Source of the DNA: Bacteroidales bacterium
GTDB lineage: Bacteria; Bacteroidota; Bacteroidia; Bacteroidales; UBA1715
DNA: 64,000 bases
Assembly: GCA_016714605.1 (NCBI GenBank)
Contig: JADKDL010000010.1
Location: 1 to 64,000 of the forward strand
Reading direction: 5' to 3'
The notes beneath the pieces were generated by a model. The model saw only the letters and a list, made by a program, of their open reading frames with translations, did not search any database and was not told where the DNA came from. Shown piece after piece: positions 1 through 8,131 of this stretch (position 1 is its first letter; the number at the start of each line of letters is the position of its first letter). A program made the translations under genes and the position numbers.

Positions 1-319
1 CTAATAATATAGATGCAAAATATTTAGAAATAACTATCTGAAAATCAGATAGCGGATGGGTTAGTAGTAATTCAAAAGTGCCAGATTTTATTTCTTCTGA
101 AAACATTTTCATCGTAATTGCAGCTACCAAAAACATTAAAACCCATGGCGAAATAAAAAAGAATCCATCAAGTCCGGCATAATTACTATCAAAAATATTC
201 ATCTCGTTTTTAAAAACCCATAAAAACATTCCATTTATGAGAAGAAAAATAAATAAGACTAGGTAAGCCGTCAATGAACTAAAAAAACTCCTTAGCTCTT
301 TTTTTAATAATGCTATCAT
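1..319 (-). CDS. gldF: Gliding-motility ABC transporter permease GldF (partial, N-terminus)
   Basis: The minus strand reads from an ATG at 317-319 to the window edge, giving about 106 codons. The protein starts MIALLKKELRSFFSS and has a first membrane helix followed by the phrase NGMFLWVFKNEMNIFDS. A soluble stretch and a second helix (FISPWVLMFLVAAITM) precede KMFSEEIKSGTFELLLTHPL. This order, including the MFSEE-K-GT-ELLLT-P motif, is typical of GldF, the inner-membrane permease of the GldAFG ABC transporter linked to Bacteroidota gliding. Only the N-terminal part is inside the window. A generic ABC-2 permease is the alternative, but the NG-FLWVF segment favours GldF. Confidence 0.8.
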   Translation of the reverse strand, partial: MIALLKKELRSFFSSLTAYLVLFIFLLINGMFLWVFKNEMNIFDSNYAGLDGFFFISPWVLMFLVAAITMKMFSEEIKSGTFELLLTHPLSDFQIVISKYFASILL

Positions 320-439
320 AAAATTTAAAACTCATATATTATTATGCGAAAATAGTCAAATATTTTCAATTTATATAATACATTTTTCTGTGCGTAATAT
401 TATATGATTAGTGAATTAAAATAAGAACATGATAAATTT

Positions 440-473
440 TTTGTTTTTAAAATTATGACATAAGGTAGTTTTG
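440..473 (+). promoter_or_regulatory. Predicted Bacteroidota promoter for the receiver-ATPase/hisA unit
   Basis: TTTG at 440-443 and TAGTTTTG at 466-473 match the Bacteroidota -33 (TTTG) and -7 (TAnnTTTG) elements with 22 bases between them. The nearest gene starts at 529. The rest of 320-528 is AT-rich with nothing else recognisable. Confidence 0.45.
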
Positions 474-528
474 TAAAATTACCTATATTTGGAATTGAGT
501 AATTGAAAAATAATTTAAAGGTAAACTG

Positions 529-1407
529 ATGAAGGTTCTTGTTGTTGATGACGATCTTGCTTCGAGGGAATTGTTGAAAATTTCATGTATTAAACAGGGC
601 TACGACTGTATTACTGCTGAAGATGGCATGAAAGGGCTTGAAGCATTTCAGACATACATGCCCGATGTGGTTATTTCTGATGTGAGAATGCCCAATATGG
701 ATGGAATGACTTTGTTGGAAAAGCTGAGAAGTTTTGCTCAAGATGTTATTATCATAATTATTACCGGACACGGTAATGAAGAATTGGCTTTGAGAGCTTT
801 AGAATTAGGTGCTAACAATTATATAAAAAAACCGCTTGATTTAACCGACCTTAAAACACAACTAAAACGTTATAAAAGTTATGTAGAATCGAGGTGTTTG
901 GAGAATTATATATCTGATTTTATTGTAGATAGAACAATGGAATTGGTAATTGAAACAGATTTGCATTTGAGTCCGCCTACAGCTAGATTTTTAGTCAATA
1001 AAACAGGTACCTATTTCGATGATAAAAGTAAAATCGGTCTTGAATTAGGATTGTCTGAAATTATTACAAATGCCATAGAACATGGTAATCTTGAAATTAC
1101 TCACGAAGACAAATCAAATGCACTTTCAGAAAATAAACTTCAAGATTTATATCTAGATAGACTTTCGCAACCACAGTTTCAAAACAGAAAGGTTTATATA
1201 GAATTTTCTCTTACTGAGTCTCATTGTCAGTGGATTATTAGAGATGAAGGGAAGGGTTTCAATTTTCAAAAACTATCATTTCACTCGGAGTCTAATGCTC
1301 AAGCAGCAATGCATGGTAGAGGTATTTTTATAAGTAAAATTCAATTTGATAAAGTTGAATATCTAGGTAATGGTAATTCGGTAAAGTTAATAAAGTATAA
1401 AAAATGA
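529..1407 (+). CDS. Response regulator with C-terminal RsbW-like ATPase domain
   Basis: This 292-residue protein begins with a complete receiver domain. The acidic pocket is D7-D9, the phosphoacceptor is D51 (VVISDVRMP), T79 is the switch residue and K101-P102 is the conserved Lys-Pro. After a linker, residues about 165-292 form a GHKL ATPase of the anti-sigma/RsbW type, with N box LGLSEIITNAIEHGN, G1 box IRDEGKGF and G2 box HGRGIFI. Such proteins usually relay phosphorylation to ATP-dependent binding or phosphorylation of a partner, often a STAS protein; the partner is not shown here. The stop overlaps the hisA start (ATGA, 1404-1407), so the two are probably translationally coupled, which is an odd pairing. 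Confidence 0.85.
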   Translation: MKVLVVDDDLASRELLKISCIKQGYDCITAEDGMKGLEAFQTYMPDVVISDVRMPNMDGMTLLEKLRSFAQDVIIIIITGHGNEELALRALELGANNYIKKPLDLTDLKTQLKRYKSYVESRCLENYISDFIVDRTMELVIETDLHLSPPTARFLVNKTGTYFDDKSKIGLELGLSEIITNAIEHGNLEITHEDKSNALSENKLQDLYLDRLSQPQFQNRKVYIEFSLTESHCQWIIRDEGKGFNFQKLSFHSESNAQAAMHGRGIFISKIQFDKVEYLGNGNSVKLIKYKK

Positions 1408-2127
1408 TAGATATTATTCCTGCAATTGATATAATTGATGGTAAATGTGTTCGATTGTCGCAAGGCAATTATGATACAAAAAAGATTTACAACGAGAGTC
1501 CGTTAGAAGTTGCAAAAGAATTTGAAGCTCACGGAATTAAAAGGCTGCATTTGGTAGATTTGGATGGTGCTAAAAGTAATAAAATTATTAATTTCAGAAC
1601 CCTAGAAGCTATTGCCACAAAAACAAGTCTGATAATAGATTTTGGAGGCGGATTGAAAACAAATGAAGATATTGAAATTGCTTTTAATTCTGGTGCTCAG
1701 ATGGTTACCGGTGGAAGTATTGCCGTTAAAAACAAAGAAATATTTACATCGTGGATTAAAAATGGGGTGGAGAAAAAATAATTCTCGGCTCTGACGTTAA
1801 AGACAAGAAATTGCTATTTCAGGTTGGTTGGAAAATACCGAACTTGATTTGTTCAGTTTTATTAAAGATTATATGACTTTAGGAATTACTAAAACTATCT
1901 GTACAGATATAAGCAAGGATGGAATGCTGCAAGGGCCTTCATTAGATTTGTATAAAGAAATGAAAACCAAGTTTCCTAACTTGTATATAATTGCAAGTGG
2001 TGGTGTTGCAAGCATGTCTGATATTGAAATATTATCAAAAAATAATATTGATGCTGTAATTACTGGTAAAGCTATTTATGAAGGAAATATTAGTTTAAAA
2101 GATATTGAAACTTTTCTTTCTAAATAG
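1404..2127 (+). CDS. hisA: HisA, ProFAR isomerase (frame broken twice)
   Basis: HisA is the TIM-barrel isomerase of histidine biosynthesis that converts ProFAR to PRFAR. The N-terminal half reads MIDIIPAIDIIDGKCVRLSQG with catalytic D9 and IIDFGGGLK, and runs to a stop at 1779-1781. The C-terminal half continues in other frames with TKTICTDISKDGMLQGPS (second catalytic Asp), IIASGGVAS and VITGKAIYEG. Two indels explain the break. The A run at 1773-1778 is two bases too long for EKIILGSDV, and one A is missing near 1808-1810 for KKIAISGWLE. Both lie in homopolymers, so a sequencing error is likely. No other his gene is nearby. Confidence 0.9.
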
Positions 2128-2154
2128 TTTTTATATTGTATCCTTGTATATTAA

Positions 2155-2610
2155 ATGTCTGAAAATAAATTTGATATGGATAATAAAGAATTTCTACTTA
2201 AGAAAAAATGGTTTTGGTTAATCACAATATTTGTATTGCTTGGATCTATTTCATGTGTTGAAATTGCACCAACAGAAAAGCAAACTATTGATGATGTTTG
2301 GGTTTGCAATGAGATTCATGAAGATTTGGGAGAGCGAAAATATTATACAGAAATAACTTATAATGAAGAAGATAGTACTCAGATTTATATATTCAATTTT
2401 TTAGGATTAAGCAATGATTTAACGCATGATTATTATGCAGTAGCTAATGTGAGCGGTACATCTATAACAATTCCATTGCAGACTATTGACAATCACCAAG
2501 TAAAAGGTAGTGGTGAAATTAGCGACGATTATAAAACAATCAGTTTTACTTATACCGATAAATTGTACGAAACTTGGAGTGTAACTTCAGATTTAGAAAG
2601 GATGGAGTAA
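2155..2610 (+). CDS. Putative lipoprotein of unknown function
   Basis: The product is 151 residues, or about 144 if the second Met (2176) is the start. That second start would place the KKK cluster and the hydrophobic segment WFWLITIFVLLGSIS directly at the N-terminus, followed by Cys as a plausible lipid attachment site. The mature part is acidic, rich in beta-prone sequence, and contains paired phrases such as GSGEISDDYKTISFTYTD that suggest a small lipocalin-like or beta-sandwich fold. I do not recognise the family. It lies 27 bases after hisA on the same strand and may share its transcript. Confidence 0.55.
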   Translation: MSENKFDMDNKEFLLKKKWFWLITIFVLLGSISCVEIAPTEKQTIDDVWVCNEIHEDLGERKYYTEITYNEEDSTQIYIFNFLGLSNDLTHDYYAVANVSGTSITIPLQTIDNHQVKGSGEISDDYKTISFTYTDKLYETWSVTSDLERME

Positions 2611-2683
2611 TTCTCCTATCAGTTTATTTTATAATCAGAATTTTTCAAAGATAGAGTCGGTAGATTGGAATTTATAAAAACAG

Positions 2684-3238
2684 TTACTTCCTGTTTTTAA
2701 TTACCTTAATCACCTCAATGTCATAAAGTAATATTGATAATCGAGGTATTTTTTTCATATCTCCGGTAAGTCCATGGGCTAGGTGAGGAGGCAAAATAAG
2801 TCGAGCTTTGTCGCCTTCGTTCAAAAGCAAAACAGCCTCTTCCAGACCTTTTTCTACGCCTCCGCTACCTGCTCTAAATGACAGAAGTCCCAAGCTATCT
2901 GAGCTATAAATAATCTTTCCGTCAAGTAAACCAACCGTGTATGAGAGAGTAATATCATCGCCTTGTTGTATAAGCAGCCCATCTTTGTTTTTGTAAATTT
3001 CATACCACAATCCGGTATTAGATTCAAGCATATTACTGTAATTACTATTTACAAATTTTTTAATTGAATCTACCTGATTTTTCAATACACCTCGGTGAAT
3101 ATCAGTCATTGATGATGATATTTTTTTTTCAAGCTCCTTTTGCGATAACTGCTTTTTTTTATCTTCTTTGCAAGCTGATAGTAATATAATTATACAAATG
3201 AAAATTTGAAAATTTGATAGTTTGAAAATTAATTTCAT
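2684..3238 (-). CDS. FKBP-type peptidyl-prolyl isomerase lipoprotein, GldI-like
   Basis: This 184-residue protein has a signal sequence ending in a lipobox (ILLSAC, Cys 23), a charged linker, and a C-terminal FKBP domain from about residue 85. The FKBP signatures are GDDITLSYTVGLLDGKIIYSS, GSGGVEKGLEEAVLLLNEGDKARLILPPHLAHG and LLYDIEVIKV. The length, lipoprotein signal and the phrase GLWYEIYKN resemble GldI, a gliding-linked lipoprotein that probably folds exported proteins in the periplasm. With gldF at the window edge the GldI reading is attractive, but other FKBP lipoproteins of Bacteroidota look similar, so no symbol is assigned. Confidence 0.75.
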   Translation of the reverse strand: MKLIFKLSNFQIFICIIILLSACKEDKKKQLSQKELEKKISSSMTDIHRGVLKNQVDSIKKFVNSNYSNMLESNTGLWYEIYKNKDGLLIQQGDDITLSYTVGLLDGKIIYSSDSLGLLSFRAGSGGVEKGLEEAVLLLNEGDKARLILPPHLAHGLTGDMKKIPRLSILLYDIEVIKVIKNRK

Positions 3239-3312
3239 TGATTGGTGTGTGTTATTTTGAATGTTTTATTTTGTAGAGAAAATTCATGAATTTTCTTTAC
3301 ATGGAGAAATTC

Positions 3313-3900
3313 TTATTGTTTTTTATAACGGTAATGTCCAATAATCTTGAAATTTAATAAGCAGTCTTCTATTACCTGACCAGCACCAATATTGTGAACT
3401 ATTAAATAACGCTTCTCGTCGGCTGATTTTTTGTTTATAACCATACCAATATGAGTGAGTGAGCCCCCTAAATTCCAGCAAACAATATCTCCGGGAATAT
3501 AATCTTCAGGATTTGACGATAGCGTTTTTATTTCGCCATGTCTAGAGAAAAATGTCATTAGATTTGGTACTCTGCGATGATCAATATTTTTATCAGGTTT
3601 TTTAAGATTCCAGTTATTAGGATATACAGAAAAATTAACTTTCATATCTTCGTGAACTTCCTTCTGTAAATCGGTTCCCATTTTCCTGTATGTTCTTATA
3701 ATTACATCGGTGCAGACACCTTTATTTGAAGGTACATCGCCATTGGGGTAATCTATACTAAAATAAGCAGGGTCATACTCAACGTTGTCTTTTGTAAGGG
3801 TGATACATGAATCGGCCAATCTTTTAAAAAAAATATCTTGACCTTGAGCATGGAAAAATATTACAAGATTTAATAAAATCAGAAGTAATTGTAGTCTCAT
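3313..3900 (-). CDS. DUF1287 family secreted protein
   Basis: The protein has 195 residues with a signal peptide (MRLQLLLILLNLVIFFHAQG). The mature part carries the DUF1287 hallmarks: YDPAYFSIDYPNGDVPSNKGVCTDV, HEDM, NIDHRRVPNL, PGDIVCWNLGG, LTHIGMV and IVHNIGAG. This family has a papain/NlpC-like arrangement, with Cys 63 in GVCTDV and the His of THIG as probable catalytic residues, so a periplasmic amidase or peptidase role is plausible but unproven. It stands on the same strand as the FKBP gene, 74 bases upstream of it. Confidence 0.85.
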   Translation of the reverse strand: MRLQLLLILLNLVIFFHAQGQDIFFKRLADSCITLTKDNVEYDPAYFSIDYPNGDVPSNKGVCTDVIIRTYRKMGTDLQKEVHEDMKVNFSVYPNNWNLKKPDKNIDHRRVPNLMTFFSRHGEIKTLSSNPEDYIPGDIVCWNLGGSLTHIGMVINKKSADEKRYLIVHNIGAGQVIEDCLLNFKIIGHYRYKKQ

Positions 3901-4153
3901 TTACAGATTTTTATATATGTATATCTAAAAATATCTTGTTTTTTCCATTTTCCAATTTAAACTAAATCATAGTTTTTCCGTGTATTATGTGAGAATCTCT
4001 ATGTGAAAAACTATTATTTCACAGAGAGTCACTGAAAAGGACACAATGTTTCACAGAGAAAATTTAATTTTTTTTTAAAATTCACAATATCTACAAAATT
4101 TCAATTATTCAAATATAGTTACTATTCTACAAAATTTAAAATAGAAATTATGT
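3901..4153. other. AT-rich intergenic region with a CACAGAG-type repeat
   Basis: No gene was found. The stretch near 4010-4062 contains TTTCACAGAGAGTCACTG and TTTCACAGAGAA, a short motif that recurs near 35494-35510 as TTACACAGAGAAATACAGAG. It looks like a dispersed intergenic repeat of unknown role. Confidence 0.4.
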
Positions 4154-4192
4154 AAAAAAATAAGCGATATCCTTTTTTTAAGATACCGCTTA
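4154..4192 (-). terminator. Intrinsic terminator of the chemotaxis operon
   Basis: Read on the minus strand, AAGCGGTATC, a short loop and GATATCGCTT form a hairpin (with G-T pairs) followed by a run of T. It lies just downstream of cheW, the last gene of the operon. Confidence 0.7.
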
Positions 4193-4216
4193 AACATTTA
4201 AACCCCGAATAGTATT

Positions 4217-4756
4217 TTAATTATCAATTGTTTCGGCAACTGTTTTGTTTTGTTCTGTTAAGTTTTTTAAATCAAACATCTCAGAAGTAGAAAAAACTTT
4301 ATCAATATCAATAATCATTACAAATTTATCATCTTGTTCAACCAAACCTGTAATAAATTCATTTTTAGATTCTTTGCTTACAATTGGCGGTTTCTTAATT
4401 TGCGATTGATCATATTCAGCAACAGAAACAACACTATCTACAAGAGCACCAACCTCAATAAGTTCATCATCTACTTCACTTTCCATCACAATAATGCAGG
4501 TATTGCCGGTATAATCAATCGGATTCATACCAAATTTAATACGAGTGTCAATAACCGGTAATACTGTACCTCTAAGGTTTATTACACCTTTCATAAAATT
4601 GGGTGAGCTTGGCACTTCAGTTATTTTTACTAGTTCTAAGATATGCAGAACTTTTCCTGCATTAGCTGCAAACTCTTCATTACCAAGTTTAAATACTAAA
4701 TAAGAGTTTATTCCTTCGGCTACTTCTTTTTCCATAAGATTATAGTTTTTGTTCAT
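4217..4756 (-). CDS. cheW: Chemotaxis coupling protein CheW
   Basis: This 179-residue CheW-domain protein scaffolds the receptor-CheA array. Diagnostic segments are YLVFKLGNEEFAANAGKVLHI, the VPSSPNFMKGVINLRGTVLPVIDTRIKFG motif, and DSVVSVAEYDQSQIKKPP. It is the promoter-distal gene of the operon, and its ATG (4754-4756) overlaps the cheB stop as TAATG, implying coupled translation. The terminator at 4154-4192 follows. The C-terminal tail (about 20 residues after MIDIDKVF) is slightly longer than in minimal CheW proteins. Confidence 0.95.
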   Translation of the reverse strand: MNKNYNLMEKEVAEGINSYLVFKLGNEEFAANAGKVLHILELVKITEVPSSPNFMKGVINLRGTVLPVIDTRIKFGMNPIDYTGNTCIIVMESEVDDELIEVGALVDSVVSVAEYDQSQIKKPPIVSKESKNEFITGLVEQDDKFVMIIDIDKVFSTSEMFDLKNLTEQNKTVAETIDN

Positions 4757-5837
4757 TACATTTTTTCTTTCATCATCATATGTGAGGCTATTTTATTTAG
4801 AGGTAAAATAGTATCAGCTGCATTAAGTTTTATAGCTTCTTTAGGCATTCCAAAAACAACACAACTAGCTTCGTCTTGAGCAATTGTGTACGCTCCGGCT
4901 TCTTTCATTTCCAGTAGACCTTTGGCGCCATCGTCGCCCATTCCGGTCATAATTATACCTATAGCATTTTGTCCGGCATATCTGGCAGTAGATCTAAAGA
5001 GCACATCTACAGAGGGTCTGTGTCATTGTTTACTAAAGGGCCATCTTTAATTTCTACATAATATCTTGCACCACTTCTTTTTAGAAGCATGTGGTGATTT
5101 CCAGGAGCAATAAGTGCACGTCCTCTAATTACAGTATCACCATCTACAGCTTCCTTTACAGAAATATTGCAAAGCTCATTAAGTCTGTTTGCAAAAGATT
5201 TTGTAAAATTTTCGGGCATATGTTGCACAATTACAATCCCAGGAGTATCGGAAGGGAGTACTTCTAGAAATTCTCTAAGAGCCTCTGTTCCACCGGTTGA
5301 TGCACCAACTGCAACTACTTTCTCTGTAGTTTTAATCATACTTGTCATTGCCGTTTTTGCAATAACAGCATCAGCCGAATATTTTGGTTCTACTTTAAAC
5401 TCTTCTGTAATAATATTATTTCTTCTTTTTATTTTTGCTTTTCCAGCAGCTTTTACAGCATCAATTATGTGAATTTTAGATTCTTCAAAAAACTGGCGAG
5501 TATACATTTGAGGTTTGGTAATAATCTCAACGGCGCCATATTCAAGTGCTTTTATAGCAGTTTCAGTTCCTTTGCCTGTTAAACTCGATATAATTACAAC
5601 AGGAATAGGGTGTTGGGTCATTATTTTTTTCAGAAAAGTTAGCCCATCCATTCTTGGCATCTCAATATCTAAAGTAATTACATCGGGTACTTCCGTTTGT
5701 ATTTTTTTTGCAGCAACATATGGGTCTGAAGCAACAGCCATTACTTCAATATTTTTATCTTCTGAAAGTATTTGTAAGAGTGCTTGTCTTACAATGGCAG
5801 AATCATCAACTATTAGTACTTTAATTTTCTCGGACAT
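4756..5837 (-). CDS. cheB: Chemotaxis methylesterase/deamidase CheB (one frameshift)
   Basis: CheB removes methyl groups from chemoreceptors when its receiver is phosphorylated. The N-terminal receiver has the VDDSAIVRQ pocket and VITLDIEMPRMDG. The catalytic domain has the triad segments VGASTGGTEAL (Ser), IVQHMPENF (His) and GIIMTGMGDDGAKG (Asp). The frame breaks near 5010-5030, between KDGPLVNN and RPSVDVLFRSTARYAGQ, where one base appears to be missing; the first frame then ends at 5007-5009. The two halves together are of normal CheB length (about 360 residues). The gene lies between cheD and cheW. Confidence 0.92.
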
Positions 5838-5842
5838 AGTTT

Positions 5843-6364
5843 TTAAAAATTTTGTTTTTTTACGAATTTCATTCTAACCTCTCCAGTACCGGAACACATT
5901 TCAATTTTTCTACCTAAGTTTCCTCCTAAATTAGAACCTACAATAGGAATCCCAATTTCATCAAGTAGTTCTCTTGCAATTTCAATATTTCGTTGTCCAA
6001 TATTAAAATGGTTCGACATAGCCTCCAATACTTCTCCACCACCAAATACTTTAGCTATCATAGTATGTTTGGTGGCAAATGAATGCTTTCCATTTTTCAA
6101 CAAGTTTGTGAATAGCTAGATTTCCGTATTTGGAGATGCTAGTCCTTGACCATTCCACAAAGGTAGCATGTAATGATTCATACCACCGAACTTCAAAATT
6201 TTATCCCATACACATACCGCTACGCAACTACCTAAAATGGTAGAAATGACGTGTGGTTGTTTTGAAACAAATAATGCAGCCGGATATAAATAATGTACAT
6301 CTTTACTACCAGTCTCACCGTTAGATAACGAGTTCGTCATCGAAGAAGAAGTCATTGCCACCAT
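5843..6364 (-). CDS. cheD: Chemoreceptor glutamine deamidase CheD (frameshifted)
   Basis: CheD deamidates receptor glutamines. The N-terminal part has the signature VISTILGSCVAVCVWDK with the catalytic Cys, then GGMNHYMLP. The C-terminal part has TKHTMIAKVFGGGEVLEAMSNHFNIGQRN and GSNLGGNLGRKI. The reading frame is lost around 6105-6140. The bases encode LASPKYGNLAIHKLVEK only if one A is added in the A run before TACGG, and another shift is needed just after. The start overlaps the upstream kinase-like gene by 44 bases; a later Met (T-N-S-L-S-N context) is equally possible. Confidence 0.88.
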
Positions 6365-7214
6365 CTGAATATGCGTTAATACTCATGTTATTTTCAGGTA
6401 TAGTAATTTTAAATGTTGTACCTACACCTAAGGTACTTTCAAAATCTAGTACGCCTCCCAATAAATCTACAAAAGCTTTATTGATAGACAATCCTAAACC
6501 ATTGCCTCTATTTATTGAATTTATGGCATTATCGCTTCTTTTAAATCTATCAAACATTTCATCTTGAAATTCTTTAGGTATGCCTATTCCATTGTCGGCA
6601 AGTGTTATTTCTAAATGTGAATCTTTGATTGATGTTTTTATTGTTATTGTTGATTTTATATTGCTAAATTTAACTGAATTGCTCAAAAAATTTATAAGAA
6701 TAAGTTTCAATTTGGCAGGATCTGTATTAAATTCAATCTCTTTATTATCAATTGAGGTAAATATTGGTTTTATTTCAATATTCTTTTTACTGCATTCTAT
6801 TGCAAAAATGTCGATTGTATTGTTTATCAGGGTTGTTACATTTACTCTGCTTATTTCAGGTATAGCTTCTCCTGCTTCAATACTTGCTGCTGCAAATATG
6901 TTGCGTAATTGAAAATCTAAATGAAATGTTTCTGTATGAATAAGGCTAACCATTGTTTCTACCTTGTTCCAGTCGTGTTTGTTTTTAAGCTCTAGAATCT
7001 CTCTTGATAAAGCCATGATTGAAGCAAAAGGATTTATCAGCTCATTTGTAATATGAGAAATAAAGTGGCTTTTAAGTGCTTCTGAATCTTCTAGTTTGGC
7101 ATTAATTATCCGAAGTTCATCAGAAACCAAGTTCAACTCAGCAATAGTTTGTTTATGGCTATTGAGTCGCGCTTTAAGTTCTTCTATAAGTTCATTGTCT
7201 GATATTTTTCCCAT
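6321..7214 (-). CDS. Kinase-like GHKL ATPase with Asn in place of the phosphoacceptor His
   Basis: The 297-residue protein begins with a coiled coil (about 1-48), then a DHp-like helix pair and a full HATPase domain: N box LILINFLSNSVKFS, G1 LADNGIGIP, F box FDRFKRSDN, G2 GNGLGLSI and a final GVGTTFKITIP. Where histidine kinases have S-H-E-L-R-x-P, this protein reads T56-N57-E-L-I-N-P, so the canonical His is Asn; H50 and H54 are close by but out of register. There is no sensor domain or membrane segment. Its place between cheR and cheD, overlapping cheD, suggests a cytoplasmic regulator of the chemotaxis pathway. A base error (CAT to AAT) cannot be excluded. Confidence 0.8.
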   Translation of the reverse strand: MGKISDNELIEELKARLNSHKQTIAELNLVSDELRIINAKLEDSEALKSHFISHITNELINPFASIMALSREILELKNKHDWNKVETMVSLIHTETFHLDFQLRNIFAAASIEAGEAIPEISRVNVTTLINNTIDIFAIECSKKNIEIKPIFTSIDNKEIEFNTDPAKLKLILINFLSNSVKFSNIKSTITIKTSIKDSHLEITLADNGIGIPKEFQDEMFDRFKRSDNAINSINRGNGLGLSINKAFVDLLGGVLDFESTLGVGTTFKITIPENNMSINAYSDGGNDFFFDDELVI

Positions 7215-7267
7215 TTCAATTTCAATTTTTTATTTACAATAGTATAGGGGATAGGTATTTCAATTGT

Positions 7268-8131
7268 TTAGCGTTTTACGTATATTGTAGGTTTTACTTG
7301 AATCAGTGGCACATCAATACCCGTTATTGACTCAGAGTGTCCTAAGAAAAATGTACCTCCTGTTTTTAGTTTTGAACACAGTTTATTAATTACTGCTTCT
7401 TGTGTTTATTTATCTAAATAAATTAAAACGTTTCTACAGAAAATAATATCAAAATAACTATCAACAGCATAAGTTTTATCCATAAGATTAAGTCTTTGAA
7501 ACTGAACTTTTTTTCTGAGTTCAGGAACAATTCTTACTTTTGGTTTTTCAGCATCTTTACTTCTTAGTAAGTATTTCTTTTTCAATGTCATAGGCATGTC
7601 TTTAACACGTTCCATGTCATAAACTGCATTTATTGCCATTTTCAATACTTTGGTAGAAATATCGGTTCCAAGAATGGAATAATCATAAGACGCATTACAA
7701 GACAAAAATTCGCTTAAAACCATTGCAATTGTATATGCCTCTTCTCCGCTTGAACTAGCTGAGCTCCATATTTTTACCGGGTTAGAAAAAGAGTGAGTTG
7801 TTTTGAATTTTGGTAAGAGTACTTCGCTAATATACTCAAAGTGAGCTGGTTCTCTAAAAAAATCTGTTTTGTTTGTACTTACAACATCCATCATGTGAAC
7901 AACCTCTTTATCCATACCATTGGGGCTGAATACATAAGTCAAATACTCTTCAAATGTTTTGAAATTGAGTTCTTTCAAGCGTTTATGTAAACGACTCTGC
8001 AACATAATTTTTTTTACAGGCGGTAACTTTATCCCATATTCATCATAGATAAATTTACTTAACTTATCAAATTGTGTTTGAGTAAGTTCTACGCTGTAAA
8101 TGTTATTAAGGTTGTTAGACATTTCTATCAT
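7268..8131 (-). CDS. cheR: Chemotaxis methyltransferase CheR (in-frame TAA)
   Basis: CheR methylates chemoreceptor glutamates using SAM. Family segments include YDEYGIKLPPVKKIMLQSRLHKR, STNKTDFFREPAHFEYI, the SAM-site phrase IWSSASSSGEEAYTIAM, ILGTDIS and FDIIFCRNVLIYLDK. A TAA at 7406-7408 stops translation there, yet the same frame continues with TQEAVINKLCSKLKTGG, FFLGHSESI and IYVKR to a TAA at 7268-7270. That tail is the normal CheR C-terminus (LDK-K-TQ expected, so AAA became TAA). Full length is 287 residues. The start overlaps the end of cheA by 17 bases. Confidence 0.92.

Noticed and set aside
4334..6912. Long plus-strand frames opposite cheW, cheB and the kinase-like gene
   Set aside because: They have no recognisable domains and lie opposite well-supported genes, so they are antisense shadows.
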